Assembly (NCBI GenBank): GCA_001184405.1
Contig: LFMX01000009.1
Location: 1 to 64,000 of the forward strand
Length of the DNA stretch: 64,000 nucleotides
Source of the DNA: Candidatus Burkholderia humilis
Lineage (GTDB): Bacteria; Pseudomonadota; Gammaproteobacteria; Burkholderiales; Burkholderiaceae
Reading direction: 5' to 3'
Position numbers and translations under genes: made by a program. The notes under the pieces are model-generated. The model made no database searches. It saw nothing but the letters and a program-made list of their open reading frames with translations, and was not told the origin of the DNA. Of the stretch, positions 8,063-17,770 are shown piece by piece; positions within the stretch are counted from its first letter, which is position 1; each line of letters starts with the position of its first letter.

Positions 8063-9430
8063 TCACGCGGTCTCGACGCCGCGCTTGCCCGCGATCCGAA
8101 ACAGGCTCACGACGGCCGCCACCGCCGCGAATACCGCCGCGACGATGATCGCGATGACTGGCCCGTGCTGCGGCGCGATACCGAAGATCAGCGCGACGAT
8201 CGCAGCGCCGAGCGTTTGTCCCGTGAGGCGCGCGGTGCCCAGCATGCCGCTCGCGCTGCCGCTGCGATGGCGCGGCGCGGCGCGGACGAGAGCATCTGAC
8301 GATTGTTCGGCGTCTGAAACAGTCCGAAGCCGCACACGGCCATGCGCCAGGCGACATCGAGCGCGTTCGGATGCGCGTTGATCATCGCGAGCAGAATCAG
8401 TCCGATGCAAAGAATCGCCAGCCCGATGCCGCCGAGCAAGCCGGCGGAATAGTGGTCCGCGAGCACGCCCGCCATCGGCGCGACGAACACGATGACGAGT
8501 GGCCACGGCGTCATCAGGAAACCGGTTTCGACCTGACTCATGCCGAAGCCGTTTTGCATCAGAAAAGGCAATGAAACGAAGGCCAGCATTTGTGCGCAAA
8601 ACGAGCACACAGACGTGCCGATCGACAGCGCGAACACCGGAATGCGCAGCAGATCGACGGGCAAGAACGGCGCGGGCTGATCGAGTTGCCGCCGCACGAG
8701 GAAGAAGCCGATGACCACCGCCAACGCAAATTCGCCGATCACATAAGGACGATGCTCACCGTGCCCGAGGCCATCGAGCGCGACGATCGAGATGCCAAAA
8801 AAGAGCGCGTTCAGCACGGCGCTCACGTAGTCGTACGGCTGCCGATGTCCCGGCGTGCGTGGCAATGCCTTCAATCCGATGATGAACGCCGCGATGCCGA
8901 TCGGCACGTTGATCGCGAAGAGCCACGGCCATGTTGCGACCGACAGCACGCCCGAGGCGACCGTGGGTCCGATCACCGACGAAATGGCCACGACCGTCGC
9001 GTTGATCGCGGTGCCGCGCCCGAGCAGCTTCTGCGGATAGATCATGCGCCCGAGCGCGGTGTTTACGCTCATGATTCCCGCCATACCGAAGCCCTGCACG
9101 ATGCGCGCGAGCGTCCAGCGCGACGAGCGAACCCGACAGCGCGCACGCGAACGACGACACGGTGAAAAGCGCGAGCCCCGCCATGTACACGCGCCGATAG
9201 CTGATGCGATCGCCAAGCGACGCCAGCGGCAACAGCGAAATGGTGATGGTCAGCTGATACACGTTGACGATCCAGATCGAATCCGCGGGCGACGCCGCCA
9301 GATTGCGCGCGATGGTCGGCAGCGCGACATTGGCGATGGCCCCATCCAGCACCGCGAGCGTGATGCCGAGCGCGACGACCGCGATCGCCCAATAGCGTTG
9401 GGGCAGGGGAAGACCTTGTTCGGCGTCCAT
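8063..9430 (-). pseudogene. MFS multidrug efflux transporter (DHA2 type), two frameshifts
   Basis: The start at 9430 opens with QRYWAIAVVALGITLAVLDG, the first helix of 14-TM EmrB/QacA-like transporters, with motif A near LGDRISYRR. Near 9126 the frame shifts to LARIVQGFGMAGIMSVN, which continues through most of the protein (GPTVASGVLS, motif C). Near 8275 it shifts again, to the C-terminal helices (LGAAIVALIFGIAPQHG) ending at 8063. All parts are present, so two small indels killed an otherwise complete gene. Confidence 0.85.
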
Positions 9431-9512
9431 CGATGAGCAGAGTGACAGGCGGCGCAGCGGATGAGCGCCGAAGCGCGGCCACGGTTCGAAAAAGAACGTG
9501 GCCGCGGCATGA

Positions 9513-10025
9513 TTACTTCAGTTCGTACAGACCCGTATAGGTCGCCGAATCGATTTCACGATGAAATTCATATGCGTCATGAAACGCGCGACGGCGTTCG
9601 TGGTGTTCTGATCGAGCGGCAGCGCGCCGGCCTTGAGGGCATGAATGCGAAAGATATAGCGATGCGTCTTGTCGCCACGCGGCGGCGGCGCCGCCGCCGA
9701 AGCCAACCGTGCCGTAATCGTTGCGCAGTTGCAGCGCGCCGGTGGGCAGCAGACTGCCATCGGCTTTGCCTGCATTGCGCGGCAGCGAACGGCAATCCGC
9801 CGGAATATTCACGACGACCCAGTGCCAGAAGCCGCTGCCCGTGGGCGCGTCCGGATCGTAGACGGAGAGCGCGAAGCTGGCGGTATCGGCGGGCGGATCT
9901 TCCCACTGCAACGGGGGCGAGATGTTTTCGCCCGAGCCGCCGAAGGCTTGCTGATCGAATTCCTGCGCGCGTGTCATGAAGCCGTTCGAAGGAAATTCGT
10001 CGGACCAGATGCGGAAATCAGCCAT
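9513..10025 (-). pseudogene. PEBP/YbhB-type phosphatidylethanolamine-binding-like protein, compensating frameshift pair
   Basis: Start taken at 10025 (ADFRIWSDEFPSNGFM); AAGGAGG lies upstream. The ligand-pocket motif region is visible (SPPLQWEDPPADTASFALSVYDPDAP, WHWVVVNIP). After YGTVGFGG the frame changes near 9690 to the expected PRGDKTHRYIFRIHAL, then returns near 9555 so that the normal ending (ATYTGLYELK) is in the starting frame. About 45 codons between the two indels are out of frame and include conserved core strands, so the product should misfold. Confidence 0.75.
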
Positions 10026-10295
10026 GAGAGTCATGCCTCCTTAAAGACGTGTGCAGGGGATGTCAGACGCTGCAGCAAGCGTGCCCGCTGAGCGTTGCAC
10101 GCTTGCGCCTGAGGGCCGATCGAGTGTAGCATCCGCCCCCGAATTCGCGCAGACACGTCCGAGCGTTTCGGAATAGTCGATGTTCAAGCGCCGACACGCC
10201 GCGCATGCGCCGCGCGGGCCGGAAAATTTGTCACGCTACAATAATAATGAGATGAATATTCAGACAAGTACGCGCAAAAATTGCGCACGAAAGGA

Positions 10296-11779
10296 ATGTT
10301 TAACGATCCGATCCGAGCCGACGGACAGTTCGCGCCGCCGTCCGTCCCGGAGGACGACGCCGATATGTTCGATCTCGCGCCCGTCTCGCTGTGGCTCGAA
10401 GACTTCAGCGCCCTGCACGCGCAGTTCGAGCAATGGCGCGCGGACGGCATCACCGATTTGCGCGCGTTTTTGCTCGACGATCCGGCGCGTATCGCGCGGT
10501 GCGCATCGCGGATTCGCGTGGTGAAGGTGAACCGGCGCACGCTGACGCTGTTCGGCGCGGCGGACGTCGATCATCTCGTCGCCAATCTCGCGCGCGCGTT
10601 TCGCGACGACATGCTGACCATGCACGCCGACGAACTCGAACAACTATGGTCGAGCAAAGCGCGCTTCGTCAGTCAGGCGGTCAATTACACGCTCGACGGC
10701 AAGCGCCTCGACGTGCTGCTCAAGGCCGTGATCCTGCCCGGCCACGAAGACACGTGGGATCGTGTGCTCGTGACGATTGAGGACATCACCGAACTCGAGA
10801 CGATGCGCCGCAAAACTGCCGAAAGCGAGCTGTACACGCGCGGTCTCTTCGAGCATTTGCCGGTATCGCTGTGGGTGGAAGATTTCAGTTCCGTGAAGAG
10901 CCTGTTCGATGACGTGCGCGAGCGCGGCATCGTCAATTACCGCACGTTCACGAGCGTGCATCCCGAGTTCATCGAGCGTTGCATGCAGGAGATTCACGTG
11001 CTCGATGTGAATCAGCACACCCTGCGCATGTTCGCCGCGCCCGACAAGGCGACGCTGCTCGCGCGCCTGCCCGACGTGTTTCGCGACGACATGCAGCAGC
11101 ATTTCCAGGAGCAGTTGATCGAGCTATGGGAAGGCAAGCTCTTTCATCAACGCGAAGCTGAACTATTCACTCGATGGCAGCGAAGTGCACGTGCATCTGC
11201 AATTCTCGGTATTTCCGGGGCATGAGGCGCGCTGGGATCTCGTGCTGATCGCCCTGACCGACATCACCGCCCGCAAGAAAGCCGAAGCGTATCTCGAGTT
11301 TCTCGGCAAGCACGACGTGCTAACGAAGCTGAAAAACCGCTCGTTTTATATCGATGAAATCAACCGGCTGGAGCGCAAAGGTCCGTTCCCGGTGACGGCC
11401 CGGCCATCGCGGTCGATGTCAACGGCCTGAAGACCTTCAGCGATCAACTCGGCCACGCCGCCGGCGATGCGCGCTCTTAAGACGCGCAGGCGAAGTGCTC
11501 GCCAAAGCGGTGGAGAAGCCGAATCACGCGGCGCGCATCGGCGGGGACAAATTCATGCTGCTGTTGCCGGGCACGGACGAACGCGGCGACGATGCGATCA
11601 TCGAGAGCATCCGGCAACTGCTCGAAGTGAACAATCAGTTCTATTCGGGCATGCCGCTTTCCTTCGCGATGGGCGCGGCGACCGCACACGAAGGCGAGCG
11701 GCTCGAGCCGATGCTGCAACGCGCCGACACCGCGATGTACGTCGAAAAACGCGCGCATTACGATGGCAAGGACGACTGA
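10296..11779 (+). pseudogene. PAS-PAS-GGDEF sensor protein, frameshifted, with GGDKF motif
   Basis: Two similar sensor blocks open with PVSLWLEDFS (from 10371) and PVSLWVEDFS (from 10860), each PAS-like and about 150 residues long. A linker (ITARKKAEAYLEFLGKHDVL) leads to a GGDEF domain. Breaks lie near 11157, near 11397 and around 11475-11490. The signature motif reads RIGGDKFMLLLPG, with Lys in place of the catalytic Glu of GGDEF, so diguanylate cyclase activity was doubtful even before the frameshifts. The start is uncertain: ATG at 10296 has GAAAGGA immediately next to it, and ATG at 10365 has GGAGG at wider spacing. Confidence 0.75.
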
Positions 11780-11788
11780 CGCCGCACG

Positions 11789-12181
11789 TCACTGCGCCTG
11801 CGTGACTTCGTCGATACCGCGTGTCAGCGCCGGACACGCCTCGCCGATTTCCTTCTTGTACTGCGCCGGATTGCTCGTCTTGAGCTTCTCGAAGCGATCG
11901 ACGGTCGGTTGCGCCTGCGCGAGACCGAGCGTCCATTCGCTATCGAAATCGGGCGCATCGGGGAAGTGGTTGCGCACGACATCCTTGAAGTGCGCGACTT
12001 TCGCGGCATCGATATGACAGACATCCGCCGCGCCGCGCGCGATGTTCGCGCTCGTCATCACGCCTTCTGCGGCGAGCAACTGTTGTTTCGATGGATGACC
12101 GGGCGGCATCGGGTCCTGAGCATGCGCGTGAAGCGCGAGCGCGATCAACACGATGGGCGCAAGGGAAACGAAACACGTCAT
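11789..12181 (-). CDS. Secreted hypothetical protein
   Basis: An intact 130-residue ORF. Residues 1-21 form a signal peptide (FVSLAPIVLIALALHAHAQ). The mature part is helical and contains two cysteines (DVCHIDAAKVAHF and GEACPALTRGID) that could form a disulfide, which fits a periplasmic protein. I do not recognise the family. It converges on the broken GGDEF gene with 9 bp between the stops. Confidence 0.7.
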   Translation of the reverse strand: MTCFVSLAPIVLIALALHAHAQDPMPPGHPSKQQLLAAEGVMTSANIARGAADVCHIDAAKVAHFKDVVRNHFPDAPDFDSEWTLGLAQAQPTVDRFEKLKTSNPAQYKKEIGEACPALTRGIDEVTQAQ

Positions 12182-12339
12182 GCGATTCCTGTTTTGAGCA
12201 TAGTGGGGAGACTGCGTACGGCATCGAAAATTATAGGAGAAGCCTTCAAAAACAGATGTTCCGGATAGCGAAGATGGCTATAACGTGCATGCTAGAATCG
12301 ATCTCCAACGTCGTTCTCAGACAGAACTCAGACAGAAAA

Positions 12340-13059
12340 ATGAAAAAAGGAAACAAGGCCGCCCCGGAAGTTAGCAAAGCCGCCAGTGCTGCGAGCGCGT
12401 CGGCCGCCGCCCATTCCGCGAATGCGGTCGAAGGGCGGCGCAAGTACGATCCTGAGGAGACCAAGCGCAATATTCTCGATATCGCCACGCAGGAGTTTTC
12501 GGCGATGGGTCTCACGGGTGCGCGCGTCGATGCCATCGCGGAGCGCACGAACACCACCAAGCGCATGCTGTACTACTACTTCGGCAACAAGGAAGGCTTA
12601 TACGAGGCCGTGCTGGAACAGGTTTATGGCGATATCCGCGCGCTCGAACAGGAGCTTCAGTTCGCGGAAATGGTGCCCGAGGAAGCGCTGCGCGAATTCG
12701 TCGGATTCACGTTCGACTATCACGACAAGCATCGTGATTTCGTGCGGCTCGTGACGACCGAAAACATTCACGGCGCGAAGTACATCGAACAATCGAAGAC
12801 GTTTAAGTCGCGTAATTCGACAGTCGTGAAGACCATCGAAGACCTGATTGCGCGCGGCGTCGCGGCGGGCAAGTTTCGCGAAGACGTCGATCCGATCGAT
12901 CTGCATTTGATAATCAGCTCGATGTGTTTTCATCGAATCGCGAACCGGCATACGTGGGGCGCGGCGTTCGGGCGCGATCCGTCCGGTCCGCGTTCGCGCA
13001 TGCGTCATCGCGAGATGATCATCGATTCCGTGTTGAGGTTCATGCGGCGCGAGGCATGA
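12340..13059 (+). CDS. TetR-family transcriptional regulator
   Basis: An intact 239-residue protein. A 35-residue Ala/Lys-rich leader precedes the TetR DNA-binding domain: RNILDIATQEFSAMGLTG, then VDAIAERTNTTKRMLYYYFGNKEGLY (residues about 46-92). The C-terminal ligand domain is complete (VRLVTTENIHGAKYI, then LIISSMCFHRIANRHTWGAAFG). Regulators of this subtype often sit beside the quinate/shikimate genes that follow here. A candidate operator lies in the divergent promoter region at 14087-14107. If it represses that pathway, its targets are now dead. Confidence 0.85.
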   Translation: MKKGNKAAPEVSKAASAASASAAAHSANAVEGRRKYDPEETKRNILDIATQEFSAMGLTGARVDAIAERTNTTKRMLYYYFGNKEGLYEAVLEQVYGDIRALEQELQFAEMVPEEALREFVGFTFDYHDKHRDFVRLVTTENIHGAKYIEQSKTFKSRNSTVVKTIEDLIARGVAAGKFREDVDPIDLHLIISSMCFHRIANRHTWGAAFGRDPSGPRSRMRHREMIIDSVLRFMRREA

Positions 13060-13074
13060 ACGCATAAGAGCAAA

Positions 13075-13108
13075 AACGGCGCCCTGGAGAGAGCGCCGCT
13101 TTTTTTCG
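13075..13108. terminator. Terminator between tetR and the shikimate dehydrogenase gene
   Basis: CGGCGC (13077-13082) pairs with GCGCCG (13093-13098), followed on the plus strand by a run of eight T; an A run precedes it for the convergent minus gene. Confidence 0.8.
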
Positions 13109-13117
13109 CTACAAATT

Positions 13118-13971
13118 TTAGCGATCGAGCAGGGTCTGGAAATGCGCGAACATGCGCTCCGCATCCGGCTCGCGGCCGGTGAAGATGGGCATCGCGTCGA
13201 CGGCCTGACACACGGGCATGCCGCCGCCGCTGACCGTGCGGCAGCCGAGCGCCTTCGCGGTCTTCAGCAGTTCCGTTTCGAGCGGGAAGTACACGATTCC
13301 CGCGACCCACAGTTCCTTGTGCAAGTACTCCGCCGGCAGCGGCAGGCCGGACAGCTTCGCCATGCTGGTCGGCGTCGCGTGTCAGACCGCTTGCGCTCGC
13401 CAGCGTCTCACGCAAATCGCCGCCGCTTTTCACGATGCGATCGGGAAAGCGCGCACCGAGTTCCGCCGCCAGCGATGCCGCGCGGGCTTCGTCGGAATCG
13501 AATAGCGTGAGTTCGCGTGCGCCCATCGTCAGCGCCGCGTGCGCGACGGCCGCACCTGTGCCGCCCGCGCCGAGTTGCACGACGCGTTCCATCGGTGCGC
13601 CCGGCAGATTGCGCTGAAACGTGCGCGCGAAGCCCGACCAGTCCGTGTTGTAACCGATGCGCTTACCGTCCTTCAGCACGACCGTGTTGACCGCGCCGAG
13701 CGCGCGCATCGGGATCGAGATCGTCGAGCAACGGAATCACACTTTGCTTGCACGGATACGTGATGTTCAGCCCGTCGTAACCCATGCGTTCGGTGGCATC
13801 GAGCAGATCGGGCAGGGCGTCGGCATCGACATTGAGCTCCTGCAAATCGATCCGCCGATACACATAGTTCAGCCCGAGCACGTTGCCTTCTTTCTCGTGC
13901 ATGGGCGGCGTGAGCGAACCAGAAATACCCGAACCGATCAGGTCGATGAGATACGACGTTTTGCTGGTCAT
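13118..13971 (-). pseudogene. aroE: Shikimate/quinate 5-dehydrogenase, two frameshifts
   Basis: Residues 1-90 follow the AroE pattern (YLIDLIGSGISGSLTPPMHE, then YDGLNITYPCKQ with the substrate Lys). Near 13709 the frame moves to LGAVNTVVLKDGKRIGYNTDW and the NADP-binding loop LGAGGTGAAVAHAAL. Near 13380 it moves again to the end (CRTVSGGGMPVCQAVDAMPIF). With a 3-dehydroshikimate dehydratase gene divergently next to it, this is probably a catabolic paralogue that fed quinate or shikimate into protocatechuate, not the biosynthetic aroE. Both genes are broken. Confidence 0.85.
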
Positions 13972-14086
13972 GCGATGACTCCGGCGTAAGAAAGGCGCGT
14001 CAGTTCAACCGATACCGCGCCGCAAAAAAAGGAATGTGCGCAGTGTGCGCGCACGCGCGAGGCCTGTCCTTCGGTGTTTTCACTTA

Positions 14087-14107
14087 TTTGTACGGTCTAG
14101 TTAGTTT
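14087..14107. promoter_or_regulatory. Candidate TetR operator in the quinate divergent promoter
   Basis: The stretch TTTGTACGGTCTAGTTAG resembles the imperfect palindromes (TGTAC, then a CTAG core) bound by TetR-type catabolic repressors. It lies in the 215-bp gap between two divergent pathway genes and overlaps a possible -35 (TTGTAC). The right half is imperfect. Confidence 0.35.
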
Positions 14108-14185
14108 ATTACTATCACGCACAATGACGTGGATTGGGTGCGAACGTTCTACTTTGCGTCTCACCGAATGCAAAAGGAGGCAGCG

Positions 14186-16103
14186 ATGCTGCGTTCAATC
14201 CCGACATCCATCGCAACGGTTTCCATCAGCGGCACGCTTCCCGAGAAGCTGCGCGCCATTCAGAGGCGGCGGGTTTCGACGGCGTCGAAATCTTCGAAAA
14301 CGACTTGCTCTATTACGAAGGCACGCCCGCCGACGTGCGCCGCATGTGCGCCGATCTCGGCCTCGAAATCTATCTGTTCCAGCCGTTCCGCGATTTCGAT
14401 GGCGTATCTGCCGAGCGTCTTGCGAAAAACGTCGAGCGCGCCAAACGCAAGTTCGAACTGATGCACGAACTCGGCACGGACCGCATTCTCGTGTGCAGCA
14501 ACGTATCGCCTGACACCATTCGCGACGATGCGCTCATCACCGATCAGCTCGGCGTGCTCGCGAAGATCGTGGCGGAGGCGGGCGTGATCTTCGCGTACGC
14601 AGTGCTCGCGTGGGGCCGCTACATCAACTCGTACAAGCATGCGTGGAAACTCGTCGATGCGGTGAATCACCCGAATCTCGGTCTCGCGCTCGACACGTTC
14701 CACACGCTGTCGATCCGCGACTCCGTGGATGAAATCGCGCAGATTCCGGGCGATCGCGTTCGTGCAGATCGCGGATGCGCCTGTGTTTGCGATGGACGTG
14801 CTCGAATGGAGCCGGCACTATCGCTGTTTTCTGGGGCAGGGCGCGTTCGATGTCGCCGGTTTCACCGCGCGTGTGCTCGAAGCGGGCTACAAGGGACCGC
14901 TCTCGCTCGAAATTTTCAACGATGGTTTCCGCGCTGCGCCGACGGTCATCACGGCGGCGGACGGTTATCGTTCATTGCGGTTTTTGGAAGAGCAGACGCG
15001 CGAACTGATGGGCGAGAAAGCGCCGCCCGAGTTGTTCAATCCGCCCGCGCCGCCGGAGCATATCGGTTTCCAGTTTCTCGAATTCGCCGTCGATCAGACG
15101 GCGCGCGAGCAGTTGTCGCAATGGCTCAGGCGGCTCGGCTTCAGGCTTGCGGGCAAGCATCGTTCGAAGGATGTGACGTTGTATCGGCATGGCGCGGGGT
15201 CGAGCGTGCTCGACGCCGAAGCGGATTCTTTTGCGAGCGCGTTTTTCATGAAGCACGGCTTGTCGTTGTGCGCGTCCGCGTTTCACGTCGATGACGCGAA
15301 GCAGGCCTTCGAGCGCGCCGCCGCGTACGGTTCGAAGCCGTTTTCGGGGCGTATCGGGCCGAACGAGCGCGTGGTGCCGGGCGTGCAGTCGCCGGACGGC
15401 AGTCTCGATTATTTCGTCGATGAAGCGCCGGGCGGCCCGACGCTGTGGGAATCGGATTTCAATCTGACGGATATCGACGGGCCGGTGGAAGTGGGGCCGC
15501 TCGAGCGTATCGATCACGTGTGTCTGTCCTTGCCCGCCGATGCGCTCGACACGTGGGTGCTGTTTTTCCGCAACGCGTTCGGCTTCGAGACGGAAGCGGC
15601 TGTGCTCGTGCCGGACCCGTACGGACTCGTGCGCAGCCGCGCGATCCGCAGCCGCGACGGGTCGGTGCGCATTGCGCTGAATGCGTCGATGGACCGGTAC
15701 ACGGCGGTATCGGAATCGCTGACGATGTATCGCGGCTCGGGCTTGAATCACGTCGCGTTCAGCATGCCCCGATATCTTCGATGCAATCCCGCGTCTCGAA
15801 GCGGACGGCGTCAAGTTCCTGCGCATTCCGCGCAACTATTACGACGATCTGGTCGCGCGCTTCGGCTTGCCGGATGAGTTGATCGACACGATGCACGAGC
15901 ACAACATTCTCTACGACCGCGATGAGCGCGGCGGCGAGTTTTTCCACGCATACACGGAGCAGCTCGATCAGCGATTCTTTCTGGAAGTGATCGAGCGGCG
16001 CGGCGATTACGACGGTTATGGCGCGGCGAATGCGGCGGTGCGGCTCGCGGCGCATGCACAACAGCAGCGGGCGCGGGCGGCGGCTTCTGCAGCGTCGGCT
16101 TGA
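14186..16103 (+). pseudogene. quiC: 3-Dehydroshikimate dehydratase fused to a 4-hydroxyphenylpyruvate dioxygenase-like domain, three frameshifts
   Basis: The ATG at 14186 follows AAAAGGAGG (14172-14180). The N-terminal half is a TIM-barrel sugar isomerase-like dehydratase (AAGFDGVEIFENDLLYYEG, LALDTFHTLSIRDS, GPLSLEIFND). The C-terminal half is a vicinal-oxygen-chelate dioxygenase-like domain (PPEHIGFQFLEFAVDQ, RIDHVCLSLPADAL). This two-domain form (about 630 residues) is known from proteobacterial quinate pathways and converts 3-dehydroshikimate to protocatechuate. Frames change near 14263, 14757 and 15767, and the proper end is at 16103. All regions are present, so decay is recent. Confidence 0.85.
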
Positions 16104-16157
16104 GGCCAGGCGTGACCTATCATTGAAGCATGGCGATTTTCGATGCAAGAGGGCGCC

Positions 16158-16277
16158 ATGTCTGACTTTCCGAGCGTATTCGTCGGCATCGCGGCGCTGG
16201 TGCTGCTCGCGCACGACTGGCGCGACGAAGCGCATCGTCATCCGTTACGCGACTGGTGGATGCGGCATCGTCACTGA
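16158..16277 (+). CDS. Possible 39-residue membrane microprotein
   Basis: An ATG at 16158 with GAGGGCG upstream opens 39 codons to a TGA at 16275. Residues 4-17 (FPSVFVGIAALVLLAH) form one membrane helix, followed by a charged tail rich in His, Arg and Trp. Its end overlaps the end of the convergent 16271-16630 gene by 7 bp. It has no family I know. Confidence 0.35.
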   Translation: MSDFPSVFVGIAALVLLAHDWRDEAHRHPLRDWWMRHRH

Positions 16278-16630
16278 TCGGCGGCGACTGCTGGCGTTTC
16301 TTCGGGCGTTGCGCGTGCTTTTTGCCGCTTGAATCCGTCGATATACAAGTACAACCGATGCACGGTCTGAATCTGCGTCGGCGACAGATGCGCCTGCCGC
16401 ATGATCGCCGCGATGCGCTCGCGCCAGTAGGACGCCGGCAGCAACGGCCCGCCGAAATCGCACGACATGAAGCGGCGCAGCACGAATTTGAGATGCGTCA
16501 GGTCTTGATCTCCCAGGAGGGCCGAGAACGCGCCTTGAGGCTTGGTATCGGAAATGAGGTCCATATTCCCGATGGCGGCACGGGTGGGGGAAACTTGATA
16601 GGGGAAACCCTTGGGGTTGATTTGGCGCAA
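16271..16630 (-). CDS. Hypothetical protein, 119 residues
   Basis: An intact ORF with coding-like composition. It begins RQINPKGFPYQVSPTRAAIG and has a helical middle (LTHLKFVLRRFMSCDFGGPL, WRERIAAIMRQAHLSPTQI). A conserved-looking Asn/Pro-rich N-terminus precedes a small helical bundle. It has no signal peptide, so it is probably cytoplasmic. Similar short proteins occur next to tRNA genes in Burkholderia, but I cannot name a function. Confidence 0.6.
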   Translation of the reverse strand: MRQINPKGFPYQVSPTRAAIGNMDLISDTKPQGAFSALLGDQDLTHLKFVLRRFMSCDFGGPLLPASYWRERIAAIMRQAHLSPTQIQTVHRLYLYIDGFKRQKARATPEETPAVAADQ

Positions 16631-16714
16631 AACTTAGGCGCGAGTCCGATGCGCTCAAAGCCGTTTGCTATACTCCGTACTCGCTCGCCGGCCCCAACGG
16701 CGACGCGCGGTCCG

Positions 16715-16789
16715 CTCCCCGTAGTTCAATGGATAGAACGAGTGCCTCCTAAGCGCTAAATGCAGGTTCGATTCCTGCCGGGGGGACCA
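16715..16789 (+). tRNA. tRNA-Arg (anticodon CCT)
   Basis: The full cloverleaf can be drawn. The acceptor CTCCCCG pairs with CGGGGGG, the D arm is GTTC/GAAC and the anticodon arm AGTGC/GCGCT encloses a loop with CCT. The T arm is GCAGG/CCTGC with TTCGATT, and the gene ends in an encoded CCA. It reads the AGG codon. The CCT tRNA gene is a known integration site for genomic islands, and an atypical, gene-poor region starts right after it. Confidence 0.93.
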
Positions 16790-17400
16790 GCCTCTTAGTC
16801 GAGTCATCGGCGCGCTTTTATTTCATCGTCTTCCTACCTTTTTTGCGGCGCACATCGCGCGCGGTCATAAACCTTCTTTTCCGGCATCTGAATTCAGTAC
16901 CTGGGCGATATCTTCGTTAAGATGCACATCGCCCGACCACCGAGCGCGATAGACCTAGCTCGCATGCTGCACCTTGCGGTTCGGCTCGTACTGGTTGCTA
17001 AGGCTTACGCGAAAGGGATTTCCATGGACGCGTTCGAGACCGAGTCTGAAGCCGCCGACGCCTGCGAAGAGTTCAACAGTGTTGAGTTGTGAAAAATTGA
17101 CTGGAGACACCTTGATTCCAAGAGGGAAGGTGTGCAGTCAAGGGAGACGTGTTTATACGGCGCTCGGTCTAAAGTTTTAACTGGCGTTTAGTCGTGTCGC
17201 GAAAAGTTGGATGAGCGGATTCAAATCGCTCCATCGATCGTCCGGGCATGAATGTGAATCATTGGACGCATGAGCTGGCCTGCAGGCTTTCGAAGCAAAA
17301 TGCTGGTGAACGGCTTTGGCAGCAATCGCGGCGTTCATCGCAAAGCTCATAGCGACGAGCGAGTCTTCTGCGGAAGGTTTGCGCGAACCCAGCTAGTAGT
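16790..17400. other. Start of the tRNA-linked island, no gene recognised
   Basis: About 600 bp with lower GC and many short stops. I find no integrase, no second copy of the tRNA 3' end, and no convincing ORF. It is probably degraded island DNA. Confidence 0.45.
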
Positions 17401-17406
17401 GTTTAT

Positions 17407-17438
17407 CTCAAAATTGAGCTTTAAATCTCATAAATGAG
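17407..17438. promoter_or_regulatory. Tandem CTCA-N4-TGAG operators upstream of the DUF6471 gene
   Basis: Two 12-bp inverted repeats of the form CTCA-N4-TGAG lie at 17407-17418 and 17427-17438, exactly 20 bp apart (about two helical turns, the same DNA face) in an AT-rich stretch. Their place about 60-90 bp before the DUF6471 start suggests cooperative binding of a dimeric repressor, possibly the gene's own product. Confidence 0.5.
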
Positions 17439-17497
17439 AAAATATAGCTGGTGCACTTTGATGGCGGGCAGAATGCCGTACAAGGGAGGCACAGCGA

Positions 17498-17770
17498 ATG
17501 GACATTGATTGGTACAAAGAGGCGAGGGGCGTCCTGCGGACGGAACTTGTCAGACGCGACGTAACCTACAGAAATTTGGCGATGAAGTTGCAAGCAATCG
17601 GCGTCGACGAATCTGAGCGTTCCGTTGCAAATAAGCTTACGCGTGGAAGCTTTAGTTTTGCTTTTTTCCTTCAGTCGATGAAAGCGCTGGGTTACACCAC
17701 CGTCGAGGTCAACTTAAAGGACATCGTGCCGATTAAACCTCCAACGCGCCGCAAGTCTTCTGAGACCTGA
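17498..17770 (+). CDS. DUF6471-domain protein
   Basis: An intact 90-residue protein with GGGAGG (17484-17489) 8 nt before the ATG. It matches the DUF6471 pattern: an N-terminal Trp, then RTELVRRDVTYRNLAMKLQ, IGVDESERSVANKLTRGSF and FFLQSMKALGYTTVEV. The domain resembles a small helix-turn-helix unit in its helix lengths and its NKLTRG turn, and such genes are common on islands and plasmids. The C-terminus is basic (KPPTRRKSS). With the paired operators upstream it is a good candidate for a self-controlled DNA-binding protein, but its role is unknown. It is the best-preserved gene on the island. Confidence 0.75.
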   Translation: MDIDWYKEARGVLRTELVRRDVTYRNLAMKLQAIGVDESERSVANKLTRGSFSFAFFLQSMKALGYTTVEVNLKDIVPIKPPTRRKSSET

